Assembly (NCBI GenBank): GCA_031216915.1 | Contig: CM062292.1 | Span: forward strand, 2,042,457 to 2,106,456 | Length of the DNA: 64,000 nucleotides | Direction: 5' to 3' | Source of the DNA: Pictodentalium vernedei | Taxonomy: Eukaryota; Mollusca; Scaphopoda; Dentaliida; Dentaliidae | Shown here: positions 14,301 to 25,544 of the stretch, piece after piece | How positions within the stretch are numbered: position 1 is the first letter of the stretch | Layout: each line of letters starts with the position of its first letter | Program-made: the position numbers and the translations under genes | The notes under the pieces: generated by a model | What the model was told of the DNA's origin: nothing | Seen by the model: only the letters and a program-made list of their open reading frames with translations | Database searches by the model: none

Positions 14301-16392
14301 TAGAATCTAAACATTCTATGGAGGGATTCAGTATGGCAGATATAGAAGCTAAACATTCCATGGAGGGATTTGGTCTGGCAGATATAGAATCTAAACATTC
14401 TATGGAGGGATTCAGTATGGCAGATATAGAATCTAAACATTCTATGGAGGGATTCAGTATGACAAATAAAGAATCTAAACATTCCATGGAGGGATTTGGT
14501 ACGGTAGATATAGAATCTAAATATTCTATGGAGGGATTCAGTATGGCAGATATAGAAGCTAAACATTCCATGGAGGGATTTGGTATGGCAGATATACAAT
14601 CTAAACATTCTATGGAGGGATTCAGTATGGTAGATATAGAATCTAAACATTCTGTGGAGGGATTTGGTATGGCAGGTATAGAATCTAAACATTCTATGGG
14701 GGATTCAGTATAGCAGATATAGAATCTAAACATTCTATGGAGGGATTCAGTGTGGCAGATATAGAATCTAACCATTCCGTGGAGGGATTTGGTATGGCAG
14801 ATGTAGAATCTAAACATTCCGTGGAGGGATTGAGTATGGCAGATATAGAATCTAAACATTCTATGGAGGGATTTGGTATGGTAGACATAGAATCTAAACA
14901 TTCTATGGAGGGATTGAGTATGGTAGATATAGAATCTAAACATTCTATTGAAGGATTCAGTATGGCAGATGTAGAATCTAAACATTCTGTGGAGGGATTC
15001 AGTGTGGCAAAAAAAGAATCTAAGCATTCCGTGGAGGGTTTTGGTACAGCAGATATAGAATCTAAACATTTTATGGAGGGATTCAGTATGGCAAATAAAG
15101 AATCTAAACATTCCGTGGAGGGATTTGGTACGGCAGATATAGAATCTAAACATTCTATGGAGGGAATCAGTATGGCAAATAAAGAATCTAAACATTCCGT
15201 GGAGGGATTTGGTATGGCAGATATAGAATCTAAACATTATATGGAGGGATTCAGTATGGCAGATATAGAATCTAAACATTCCGTGGGGGATTTGGTACGG
15301 CAGATATAGATTCTAAATGTTCTATGGATGGATTCAGTATGGCAGGTATGAAATCTTAAAATTCTATGGAGGGATTCAGTATGGCAAATAAAGAATCTAA
15401 ACATTCTGTGGAGGGATTTGGTACGGCAGATATAGAATCTAAACATTCCATGGAGGGATTTGGTATGGCAGATGTAGAATGTAAATAGAAATTGATGATG
15501 GGATTCAGTATGGCGGATATAGAATCTAAACATTCTATGGAGGGATTCAGTATGGCAGATATAGAATCTAAACATTCTGTGGAGGGATTTGGTATGGCAG
15601 ATATAGAATCTAAACATTCTATGGAGGAATTCAGTACGGCAGATATAGAATCTAAACATTCTATGGAGGGATTCAGTATGGCAGATATAGAATCTAAACA
15701 TTCTGTGGCGGGATTTGGTACGGCAGATATAGAATCTAAACATTCTATTGAAGGATTCAGTATGGCAGATGTAGAATCTAAACATTCTATGGAGGGATTC
15801 AGTATGGCAAAAAAAGAATCTAAGCATTCCGTGGAGGGATTTGGTACAGCAGATATAGAATCTAAACATTTTATGGAGGGATTCAGTATGGCAAATAAAG
15901 AATCTAAACATTCCGTGGAGGGATTTGGTACGGCAGATATAGAATATAAACATTCTATGGAGGGAATCAGTATGGCAAATAAAGAATCTAAACATTCCGT
16001 GGAGGGATTTGGTATGGCAGATATAGAATCTAAACATTCTATGGAGGGATTCAGTATGGCAGATATAGAATCTAAACATTCTATCGAGGGATTCAGTATG
16101 GCAGATATAGAATCTAAACATTCTATCGAGGGATTCAGTATGGCAGATATAGAATCTAAACATTCTATCGAGGGATTCAGTATGGCAGATATAGAATCTA
16201 AACATTCTATGGAGGGATTCAGTATGGCAAATAAAGAATCTAAACATTCTATGGAGGGATTCAGTATGGCAGATATAGAATCTAAACATTCTATGGAGGG
16301 ATTGAGTATGGCAGATATAGAATCTAAACATTCTATGGAGGGATTCAGTATGGCAGATATAGAATCGAAACATTCCGTGGAGGGATGTGGTA
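8317..16392. repeat. Higher-order repeat copy B (8076 bp, cut by assembly gap)
   Basis: Near-identical copy of 1-8076, broken off inside a GCGTADIES-type unit where the N gap begins. One patch differs by more than isolated substitutions: at about 15744-15780 the copy carries ctattgaaggattcag...agatgtag, where copy A (7428-7464) has ctatggagggattcag...agatatag. The same variant exists elsewhere in both copies (about 6631-6660 and 14945-14975), which suggests local gene conversion. The pair could also be an assembly duplication, because such an array is hard to assemble. Confidence 0.83.
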
Positions 16393-16492
16393 NNNNNNNN
16401 NNNNNNNNNNNNNNNNNNNNNNNNNNNNNNNNNNNNNNNNNNNNNNNNNNNNNNNNNNNNNNNNNNNNNNNNNNNNNNNNNNNNNNNNNNNN
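16393..16492. other. Assembly gap of exactly 100 N
   Basis: Run of 100 N between the last minisatellite bases (gtggta) and unique sequence (gaatggtgg). A round 100 is the usual placeholder for a gap of unknown length, so neither the true right end of the array nor the distance to the hAT transposase fragment is known. Confidence 0.98.
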
Positions 16493-16705
16493 GAATGGTG
16501 GCATGTGAACAAGTGTAGATTTTTTAAAATGGCCAACATTGCACAAAAGTTCTTGAGTGTGCCTCCGTCGAGTGTCGCCAGTGAACGTTTATTCTCTGAA
16601 GTAGGGGAAATATATGAGGAAAAACGGAACCGATTATCTCCACACAAAGCTGAAATGCTGCTGGTGATTCAGGGAAATCTCCCTCTGCTCAATCTTGAAT
16701 ATTAA
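16493..16705 (+). CDS. hAT-family transposase, C-terminal dimerisation domain (partial)
   Basis: About 70 codons from the gap edge to a TAA at 16703-16705. The frame contains the hallmark hAT C-terminal dimerisation motif: a phenylalanine- and alanine-rich lead-in (MANIAQKFLSVPPSS), then ASERLFSEVG, then NRLSPHKAEMLLVIQGN, ending shortly after in LPLLNLEY. In this family (Ac, hobo, Tam3, and domesticated ZBED proteins) this region follows the RNase H-like catalytic core and mediates multimerisation in the nucleus. The BED finger and catalytic domain would lie upstream, inside the gap or lost. The preserved part has no internal stop or frameshift. It may be a live transposon, a domesticated ZBED-type gene or a recent fragment. 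Family assignment is firm; status is unknown. Confidence 0.88.
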   Translation, partial: EWWHVNKCRFFKMANIAQKFLSVPPSSVASERLFSEVGEIYEEKRNRLSPHKAEMLLVIQGNLPLLNLEY

Positions 16706-17156
16706 ATTCGATGCACGTTTTCTGATTTTCATCTGGATTTTGGTTAGACTTACCGACTTATTGACTATAGTGGTGTGATCTAAACTTGACTAGTCCAAAA
16801 CCAGTAACAATCCATTCAACAAACTAGCCTTTTTGGTACATACTACATAGTGTCACAGACATTTGGTCCAAAAAATGACACAAAAGTACCCGGCCAGTCA
16901 TTTCCGTAAAACTCCCCCCCCCCCCCCCCCCCCCCTTTGCACTGCAACTGCCCATCCAAATACTTAACACTTGGCACTTGCTGCTCTGCAATTTAATTTT
17001 GTTTAGTTTTCATAACTTTTCAACAACATGGAGATACCATTATTCCAGTCAGTGTGTTGGGTGGTGCAGTTCCTTCTGCTAAATAGTTCAATTTTAATTT
17101 CATTTCAAGAATCTGTGTTTACCTTTATGATGCAGGAACAAAAAATCGGGTAATGA
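16706..17156. other. Gene-free spacer with a poly-C run
   Basis: No supported gene. It contains a 22-base C run at 16914-16935. This could hold the 3' untranslated part or the terminal repeat of the hAT element, but I could not identify either. Confidence 0.5.
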
Positions 17157-17256
17157 CGTGTATAACTATTTTTTTTATTTTGTGTTTCAAAAACATGGCT
17201 TATAAATTATAAGCCATGTTTTTGAAGCACAAGATTAAAAAAAATAGTTATACACG
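17157..17256. repeat. 100-bp palindrome (foldback)
   Basis: Near-perfect inverted repeat running from cgtgtataac to gttatacacg, with the centre at about 17206 (cttataaattataag). Arm sequence (ttcaaaaacatgg...) resembles the hairpin of the piggyBac-like MITEs in this window. Immediately downstream (about 17303-17345) a degraded half arm reads cattccaatgaggggtcataact, matching the right arm of the hairpins at 40430-40510. I interpret 17157-17350 as relics of the same MITE group. Confidence 0.7.
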
Positions 17257-17452
17257 ATTATTATAAGTGATAATGAACCTTCATTAAAATGTGCTCGAGA
17301 AGCTCATTCCAATGAGGGGTCATAACTCATAAGCTGTATTTTTTAAGCTAAGCAAATGAAAAGTAAAAAAAAATTATAAATTGTGATTAAGATTGATTTT
17401 TTAGAATAACACAGGCCATTTTTTTCCGTTCTGTCAGCTGAAGAGTAAACCA

Positions 17453-20400
17453 TTAACCCTTTACAGTACGTCCAGAGTGTATAGCGTCTCATCCACTCGG
17501 CGCGGTGGTGGGTGATTTTACGAAAATTGACTCCGTGGAACACTGTGTCGACTTTCACACACCACGTTTGCTGTGCGTAAAAGATTAGCTGCTCAAGTCC
17601 AAGGTGATACACAGTAGCGACAGCTTATTCGTGCTGTTGATTGAAGTGGGTTGGTGTTTCACCGAGTGCATGTCATTTAAATAAATCTTGTATATTTGAG
17701 TTTGATGAATCGATTTGAGGACTATTTAATAGCTTGTTATTTATTATTGAATATTGATCCTGTGCTCGGTGACAATTAAATTAAAACCCGCGTGGATAAA
17801 TCTACGGAAAAGAATAAAGGATGGCACGATGTTGAAAAGGAAAAAAAAAGAAATTTAATTCGACAATCAACAGTAGGGTGGCCCCCCCCCCCCCCTCCCT
17901 TCCTCAGGTAGACTCCGATGCGATGATGTCAAGGTAGGTAAAATCAAATCGGGAATATATAAGATATTGCCGATGAGTTTTTGTAAAAATCTCCAATTGT
18001 TTTCTGGTTCTGTTGTAACTCAACCCAGATAATTTTTCGCAGTTTTGGTCAGTCCCAAATGTCACATTGTTGGGACCAAGTTGCCCCGATAGCAACAAAG
18101 CTTTCGAGGATATTCTACAGAAATAATTTTAGAGACGCTTCTCACAGATTCGACGTTTGTTTTGATCAAATCTATTGTCTTAGTAATGCATGCAGGCCAA
18201 CACATCGACACAAATGTCGTTGTACATGTAGGATACCAAGAAATCTAAATAACTCGCACATCATCTCCCGTATTATTCTACTAGCCTCCTCATATAAATG
18301 TTGACACTCGGAAGCGAACTCGATGACAAGAGACATACGAATAGGGAGGCGGTTGGAAGCACAGAAGTAACCAAGGTTTTCTCACAAGAAACGGCAACAA
18401 ATCAGTGGTCGGCCAAAGTGTTAGTAATAAAATAATATTGTCTTTACTGTATAGTACTAAAAAAATTGATAAATTCTACATAAAACTTAATACTTCAACG
18501 ATAATTTTGTTTCGTCCAAACCCCAACCATAAAGTAAAAAAAATCCTCCGCGTTTAATGTTTCATATTAATATATACATGTTTTCTAGTTCGATGTACGT
18601 GAGCCCCTTGACACTCGTGAATGGCACAGTGATGTCATTTGTCAAATTCTAGGCCAGGGCAGTCGGAAGCAAAAAGAAAGTGTCAGTCACTTTGAGAAAC
18701 AATGAACCACCCACCCAGGCGACAAGAAGTGGAAGGAAGCCAAGCACCCACACCTTCAGAATTCCGAGAAGAGTCAAAATAATTTATAAATGCTGATTTC
18801 CTCCCTTCTCCAGTAAAGAGTGGTTAACAATTGGCCAACATGATTGTAAAGAACCCCCCCACCCCCCCCAATAGAAAAATCTTCTCTGTTCAGACGGAGT
18901 GAGTGCACACAAACCCCAGATATGTTTCCATATAGAAGAATGGCATTCATGAGAGGGATGGCAATCATATTAGTTGGTGCTTAACGCCACATCTGTGACG
19001 ATATATCCTCAGTTGCTGATGTGGCGTTGAGCATCAATAATTAATCATAATTGTAGGTCTACATCCACAGTTCGTTGAAGAAAAGTATTTACGACAAGGG
19101 CGAATGAACGAAAAATCATAAACGCTTCTGGGTGGGTGGGGTGGGAGGGCACCCCCTCACCAAGGGGTTCAGAATACCCCCCGCCCCCCTCTCCACACAC
19201 ACACACACACCAGAAAAACCCAAAACAAAGAAAAAAATAAAAAATAAAACCCTCGTTGAGCACTATAGAATCTTGACTACGTACAGAACTCCCAATCATG
19301 AAATTGTGATGTCTGCAAAAAAACTCTGAGGCAGAATATCCACCCATATGACATACTCAGTTTCTATGACAAAGTAAACACGAGGGGAAACAAACACAGT
19401 ATGGTTTGACGCACAGTGGATGGGCTTTTGGAATTGGTTTGAAGCTCATTTGAAATTGATATGTTTCCTTTAACATATCATAATCTGGACCGGTGTGTGT
19501 GGGAATTCCACTCTGGTGGTGTTTCTGCTCCAAAGCCTTGTCCATGTACTTTGGGTGGATTAAGACAGATTACAGAATACTCACAATCAAAAGCACAGGT
19601 GTTCAAAGTGTCAGAGAATGTTCAATTCACATGAACGATGGATCGAGCCACATGCGGTGCAAAACAGCTCAGGGGTGCAGAAACTTTTCGAACCACGTGT
19701 CATCGTGTGAACGAGAAAGTTGACAACAATGTCATGAAAAACTAAGTTTTCTAAAACTTTATTTCGGATATTTTTCATGAATAAATAGTTATTACATGCT
19801 TTTGATTGTTCTCGGTCCTTGGAAATGTCTCCGCTCATATTAACCCATCAAATAGAGGTACAAGTACACCGTGCCAGAATATCAATTCACCCCAAAAAGC
19901 TGCCCATGGACAGAAAATGAAAAACTAATTTCAATCGATTTCTAGCACAAGAATGCAGACCGTTTTTTCACTTGTCTCTGCATTTTGAACACTGCACTAA
20001 CGTTTACAACGATAGTTGGAAAGGTTTCATGTCATTGTTATTGTTTTCGCAATTGGTATTTGTTGGTGTTAATTGCTTGAATAAATCTTACAAATATTGA
20101 TCGAAGATGATACTGACCACCCCGCAAAACCCGAGAATATCATTTATCTTTTGCTTCCAAAGCAAAGCTAGTGGTGGAAAGGGGGGGGGGGAGCTGTGGC
20201 GTATGGAGAGTTGGTAGTTCATTACCCATGATTCACTCCGCGTACGGATACAGATGCAAGTCTCTGAGGAGCCTAGACTCTAGTGTTCTGCTATGAGAAG
20301 GGCTTCCGTTCGAGGATTTTTACTAGTAGTGATAGAACCCCACTGGGCTGTGATTTTCTGCTTGACTCCCCGATGTTGTAAAATTTATATCAGCGGTCTT

Positions 20401-21467
20401 CTTTCTAGTTTAGTTTGTAGCATTCACGTACAATTAGTATATTCTTGTAAATATTAATACTGTCTTTTGGTACATCCAGATTGATTAAGTCTACATGTTT
20501 TGTTTTGTTTCTGTTTTTTCTCTTCTGATACAATGCATCAGCTGAATGCAAATTCTGTACATTTTCTAAGCCGATAAAATCAACCTGCTGCAAGTATATC
20601 CTGCCGACATGTAGGCAGCTAGCCTCGGCGTTATTTCGCAGTATTCGTAATGGTACATATACTATATGAGTTTGGCAAATGGCGTACGGAATTTCGAGCG
20701 AGATTCGGGAAATTTAGTTAAGACTGTTTTATTATTCTTGTGAATCTGTGTTCAGCGTCTCTAAAACTTCGCCCCATCCAGTAGGGTTTGATGGGTACAT
20801 GATTCGTCTTCTGAGTTTTTATATATTGCCTCTTCGCCAGTTTCTGTGGCTTGTCGTAAAAAATTACGCTGCATGCACAGTTATTACCAAATTAATGCAT
20901 ACTGACTTGCAAACTGTGCAGTTACCGTGTAAGTTGTTATTCAAACAACAGAAATAGGAGTCTTTTTATTATCCAATTTCTATGATTCAAACCACGAGAA
21001 GAATGTCACACAAAATACTTAAATGAACACAGTAGCAATTACTGCGAGACCGTGTTTATTGCCAATCAACAACACTAATCTCCTTCACACAAAATCACCG
21101 ACCAACACAGTGTTAGTTATCTCTGCTGTAATACAGAGTTTCACCGGATAACTCTGTGTTTTGATGAAATGTAAACACTGCGTCCAGTGTTTCATATGGT
21201 ATACACTCTGGACGTACTGTACCTAACGTAACGGCCAAAACCGGCCAGCACTATAACGGAAATCGCCATTCAATTTTTTTAATATTTTCATTGTTTGATT
21301 TCAAGTTTCAAAACATAGGTTGTGGCCCCTCATTGGAACGAGCACAGCTTGCTCGTTCCATTGAGGGATCACAACCTATGTTTTGTAAGCAAAAAATGAA
21401 AAATTTTAGTTATACGAGAATTATTTTTACGAGTGTCGTCTGCTACTAGAGTTAGGTAAAGGGTTAA
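17453..21467. mobile_element. piggyBac-like MITE, split by a Tc1/mariner-like insertion
   Basis: Left end TTAA (17453-17456) plus CCCTTTA (17457-17463); remainder at 21222-21463 beginning CCTAACGTAACGG and ending GGTAAAGGG, followed by TTAA (21464-21467). Removing the intervening DNA and one TA joins these into a 249-bp element with CCCTTTACC termini, flanked by TTAA, the target used by piggyBac transposases. A long hairpin (about 21315-21385, acataggttgtg...cacaacctatgt) fills the middle. Related complete copies are at 40350-40579 and 49086-49315. No transposase gene is present, so it is non-autonomous. Confidence 0.75.
17464..21219. mobile_element. Tc1/mariner-like element inserted in the MITE (3756 bp, TA target duplication)
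   Basis: Perfect 20-bp terminal inverted repeats CAGTACGTCCAGAGTGTATA (17464-17483 and 21200-21219), flanked by TA (17462-17463, 21220-21221). The TA duplication and CAGT start are characteristic of the Tc1/mariner superfamily. The target is known because the host MITE's uninterrupted sequence is visible in sister copies. No transposase reading frame is recognisable: the open frames inside are short and resemble nothing I know. The 3.7-kb interior is gene-free and carries homopolymer tracts (C at about 17883-17895 and 18847-18868, G at about 20180-20190) and a CA run at about 19193-19210, so it probably holds further decayed insertions. Confidence 0.72.
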
Positions 21468-21899
21468 GTGATTGGAGTTTTAGTAGAAGTTCAAATTTCA
21501 AACAACTTGCCCCCTCATCAAAGTTGTGTCAACTTGTGTCAGTGTGAATGTTTAATAGAACTGTCTTGCTATATAAGCCTGTAACAATTTAACAACATTT
21601 ATTTGATCTAAAATAAATAATTTCATTTAGTTTATACAATGTCAGATTTGTAACACTACTCTAGAAAAACCTGACCTACAATGCTGTTATTATCCGACAA
21701 TGCCGACAATGTAACAAGCATAAACCATCAAACAAAAAAAAGTACTTTGAATTTGATTCTCAATTGAGTCGATTCTTGCATTTTGAAATTGATTCGGACT
21801 CATTCTTCAGACATCTAATCTCTTTGTGTTAAGTAAGGAAAGATATTTTTGGACCACAATACACAGGTAAGGTTATGGTCAAGATTCAAGAATCAAAAT

Positions 21900-21958
21900 A
21901 ATTTGGGGTTGGGGGAGGGGGGGGGGGTGGGTGCGGTGGGTGGGTGGAGGGAACTCGA
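21900..21958 (+). repeat. G-rich tract
   Basis: Dense runs of G interrupted by single T or A (ttgggggaggg... gtgggtgcggtgggtgggtgg). It has G-quadruplex-forming potential on the plus strand. No gene context. Confidence 0.6.
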
Positions 21959-22261
21959 GGTACTTGACCATAACCTGTACATTGTGATCTAAAACAATAT
22001 CTCAGGAATGTTGGATTTGCTTTGTTTCTATTCAGTAAATACTTTTTCCCAGTGACAATTCACTGACACAGCTTTGCACACACCACTGTATTCGTGTATT
22101 GTGAAATGCGATTGTGTACAGCCGTTCTTGTTGTAGATATTTCCAATCGGATGTCCCGTCGAGATGAGTATGCGCCATTATGCGTGCTTGCACTGTTCGC
22201 TTGATGCTGTGGAAGTCTGACAATCTTAATATTAAAAGGTTGAAAATCGTTGATGGATTAT

Positions 22262-22758
22262 GGTATTTATGGATGATTCGGACCATGTGCGATTCGGCCC
22301 AGATTTTTTTTTTGACGATTCGGCCCAGATCTATGGATGATTCGGGCCGGATTACTGGACGATTCGAACCGAGTTTATGGATGATATGGACCATGTTTAT
22401 TAACAATCCGGAACAAATTTCTGGGGGGTTTGGAGGGGGGGGTGAGGGCTGAGGAGGGTGGCGCTGTTCAAACTACGCTCAAGACCACTGGGCCCCCACC
22501 CCACACCATCATCTTGACTCAAGGTGCCATTTAATTACTTTACAAAGACTGGCTTTTCTGTATATCGTAACCCCCGTAAATTGGCCGTAATTATCTTGTT
22601 CCAAAGCCTATTCCCAATCGTTCGTAAACATGCTCAGAAATTCCAAAACGTCCAATAATCTGGTCCGAATTGTCCAGAAATCTGGGCCGAAATGTCCATA
22701 CTCCACAGATCTGGGCTGAATTGTCCAAACGAAATCTGGTCCGAATCATCCAGATACC
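22262..22758. mobile_element. Putative Mutator-like MITE with inverted tandem subterminal repeats
   Basis: The left side (about 22262-22420) has four to five degenerate units of about 25 bp containing gattcgg(c/a)cc; the right side (about 22637-22758) has the same motif inverted (ggtccgaat, gggccgaaat). Outer ends read GGTATTTATGGATGATTCGG and, inverted, GGTATCTGGATGATTCGG. This resembles the GGTATC end of the element at 47810-48635. A possible imperfect 9-bp flank (TCGTTGATG / TCGTTGCTG) is present but not exactly abutting on the left, so boundaries are tentative. Confidence 0.45.
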
Positions 22759-22845
22759 TCGTTGCTGAGCTTTTAAAGTGAAAGTATGCAGGTGGGCTGT
22801 ATCGGGCTGGCTTGGTGTTCGAGAACTTCCAGATGAAGGTGACGC

Positions 22846-22867
22846 CCCCCCCCCCCCCCCCCCCCCC
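22846..22867. repeat. Poly-C run
   Basis: About 20 consecutive C residues with a single T near the end. Homopolymer G or C tracts of this size recur through the window. Confidence 0.8.
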
Positions 22868-23498
22868 TCCTTCTTTCCACCAGAGAAATAAAAGTTTCTC
22901 ACACATCTTGACTCTTGAGAGATTGTTCACTCTTTGAAGTCCCTTCGAGGTGGACAGATGTGTGTTATGAAATTTATACAATGGCAAAAACTTGCCGCCA
23001 TTACTTTGGGGCAGAATAATTTGCATAATTTTATTAATTTTGTGTGAGGCTGTGACTGTGAGCATGGTTATTTATAGTTGTTAACGTTCAATTTGCAGAC
23101 AAGAGTTACTATCTGGATATTAAATTAATATTGTGCAGGCATTAACTATCGTCTATAAATTAGAATGGAATAAAGTGAACCACCCGGCTTGCGTTGGTTG
23201 ACTTATCCATTTTATTCCCGACCATCGGCATTACCGATGATTTGGTGTGGGTGTTGAACCGATGCCGATAAGCCATTATCAGCCGATAGCCGATGCCGGT
23301 GATCGGTACATCACTATGCATCAGAAGTGTATAATAAAACAACGCAAGTCTATTTATTTCATACTTTATTTGTCATTGAGTATCATATTGTGCTTCTTTG
23401 TGGTAAATCGTTGCACCGTGGAGAAGCGAAAGGAGTCGAAGAACATTTTCGCCATATACACCAGTCTTGTATACTCATTACTAATTTCTCTTTGTAGG

Positions 23499-23792
23499 TC
23501 TATGTGGCCTCTATGTAGTTCTTTGTGATGTCTATGTAGTTCTATGTGATATCTATGTAGTTCTATGTGGTTCTATGTAGTCCTATGTGGTTCTCTGTAG
23601 TTCTATGTGGTTCTATGTAGTTCTTTGTGGTTCTATGTCATTCTATGTGGTATCTATGTAGTTCTATGTGGTTCTGTGTAGTCCTATGTGGTTCTAAGTA
23701 GTTCTATGTGGTTCTATGTGGTTCTATGTAGTCCTATGTAGTTCTATGTGGTTCTATGTAGTTCTATGTGGTTCTGTGTAGTTCTATGTGGT
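23499..23792 (+). repeat. 10-bp tandem repeat, (GTTCTATGTR)n
   Basis: About 29 units of gttctatgtg/gttctatgta, with occasional gtcctatgta, gttctgtgta and gatatctatgta variants. It is a simple minisatellite with no coding indication. Confidence 0.9.
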
Positions 23793-23813
23793 AAATCGTC
23801 GGCACTGCATATA

Positions 23814-23982
23814 CAGTGCAGTCGCCGTGGATTGGTCGTAATCCATACATGGGCAGTTATGTCCACGCATGTGTTTACCAGGTAGTAAAAATCATCATCA
23901 GCAAAATTTTAATTAATGAAGTACCGGGTTGTGTAAATATTGCCCACCTGTGGAAAGTGATCAGTCCGCGGCGACTGTACTG
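23814..23982. mobile_element. 169-bp TA-flanked MITE (CAGTRCAGTCGCCG ends)
   Basis: Left end CAGTGCAGTCGCCGTGG after TA (23812-23813); right end CCGCGGCGACTGTACTG followed by TA (23983-23984). TA target duplication and CAGT termini fit Tc1/mariner-type MITEs. A matching single end (CAGTACAGTCGCCGTGG) lies at 46334 with no partner found. Confidence 0.6.
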
Positions 23983-24437
23983 TACCAACTCAAGTGGAGT
24001 TAAAACAACTGTGAAGAAAGAAGCAAAAATCACCAGTGTCTCATCTAAGTACTTCTCATATGCAGGCTGTTCCTTCTCTTGTACACCTTTTAGCAATCTC
24101 TTTAGCCCTCATGCAAGCCCTCCAGTTTCCGGTCATGACATCTTACTGTACCTGGAGTTTGGTAGAGCTGAAATGGTTAACCGGTTAATCGATTAACTGA
24201 CGATCAACATCGTGATCGATCAAAAAAGTCCTTGATCGATGAACTGTTACTTTTGAACAACTGCATTATGCAGGCTTGTCATTTTGAAAATTGCAGGAGG
24301 GCCATTATGGTTCGCCTCAAATCACCCCAGGATGGCCATTTTGGGTTTGCCTAATATTACCCCAGGGGGGCCATATGGTTTGCGGGAGCCATTTTGTTTC
24401 AGCCTGCTGGGTAGACAACGAATATCGTATTAAGGTA

Positions 24438-24470
24438 CAGTACGCGCCAAGTGTATCCTGTCTCAAACAC
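24438..24470 (+). mobile_element. Single end of a CAGTACG-type Tc1/mariner-like element
   Basis: TA followed by CAGTACGCGCCAAGTGTAT resembles the ends at 17464 (CAGTACGTCCAGAGTGTAT) and 33913. Following sequence shares acaccgtgt/cagtgtt motifs with the right subterminal region at 21100-21190. I could not find the partner end. Confidence 0.35.
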
Positions 24471-25245
24471 CCGACACGGTGGACAGTTATCTGAAAATCA
24501 CTGGCCAACACCGTGTCACGCGGTGTAATTTGACCAAATTAATCACCGTGTGCAACAGTGTTTAGGTGTGGAACAGATTATCTCCTTCTTGGTAAATCAC
24601 TGTGCAACGGTGATTCAGTGTGAAAAGGATTATTTCCTTCTTGGTAATATAATTAACTGGCTACCAATTGCACTGCTGCGAAAACGTGTGTTGAAATGGG
24701 GTTTGACGAACAGGCTAAGCCTATTTAAATGTGTGTTGATTCAAACTGGTAATGTCACATTGTGACGAAGAGATGTGCATTCAATTTTGGAAAAAGTAAA
24801 AATTATTGAAGTCATAAAGTGAATGGGGGTGGGGGTTCCGGGGGCGTTTCCAGAAAAGATTTAAATCGGAGGTATCAAATAGTGCTTTCCGGTAGCTTTT
24901 TGAAAATCCTCCTGTTTTCTTCAGTAGTAAAAGTCAATGTTTTAACAGCATGTTGGACATTTTTAAAGATGCTTGTACTTCCTTCCCGTGAATTAATGCT
25001 GCGTGCCTCTGATACAGGATTTGCGAAATTTAAGCAAGGGAAATGTCGTATCCGCAGGAACAGATGCCCAATCATGCCTCTATAGGTTAATGAATAAGTC
25101 AAAATCAACTGCAACCAAAAAACTGAATTTGTTTTGGTACTGCATACATGTAAGTTACACTGGTGTGCATGAAGTTCCAAGACAAATTGGACAGTGTTGG
25201 CTGGTTATACAGGCAGGTGAGGCCTATTTTCTCCAAACACGGAAA

Positions 25246-25271
25246 AGGGGGGGGGGGGGGGGGGGGGGGGG
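25246..25271. repeat. Poly-G run
   Basis: About 24 consecutive G residues. It creates glycine/proline runs in short spurious frames. Confidence 0.8.
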
Positions 25272-25544
25272 CTCCAATGCCACGGACTACCGTCGACAGT
25301 ATAATAATAAAACAGATTACCAGCGAATATACTGCAAGGAAATGGCGTAGCCGTGAAGGCTGGCTGGGCGGGGTGTTGTAAAAAATGAAAACACATAACT
25401 GATTTATATATGAATTTGTTAGATGTATGTTTGACACGTATAAACTAAAACGCACATTGAGGCGAAAAAAGAAATATTTTTAGAAAATTGCATGGGCGAT
25501 GGGATTGGAGCTGGCAGACCTCTCGCTCATGTTTGGAAAGTTAC

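Larger units (their letters stand above)
1..16392. repeat. 42-bp minisatellite array (about 390 units, truncated at both ends)
   Basis: Uninterrupted tandem array of a 42-bp unit that reads on the plus strand roughly as M-E-G-F-S-M-A-D-I-E-S-K-H-S. Variants recur at fixed positions: ttctatgg/ttccgtgg, gattcagtatgg/gatttggtacgg/gattgagtatgg, cagatata/caaataaa/cagctata, and aaacat/aaatgt. Because 42 is divisible by three and the unit lacks stops in three frames (one plus, two minus), open frames of up to 770 codons appear on both strands. I read it as non-coding satellite DNA: nearly all recurrent differences change the amino acid in whichever frame is considered, one-base deletions (for example gtgggggatttgg near 3733 and 6967) and stop-bearing units recur, and no flanking exon, start context or unique sequence is present. 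Being the repeat core of one gene's exon cannot be fully excluded, since the array leaves the window on the left and enters a gap on the right. Confidence 0.93.

Noticed and set aside
1..16392. CRISPR array
   Set aside because: There are no unique spacers: repeats abut directly and variants are mutated units. The sequence is eukaryotic and no cas genes are present.
23220..23310. Small inverted motifs (gccgatgccgataagc / gccgatagccgatgcc) as a transposon end
   Set aside because: Matches are short and direct/inverted mixed, with no partner or target duplication found.
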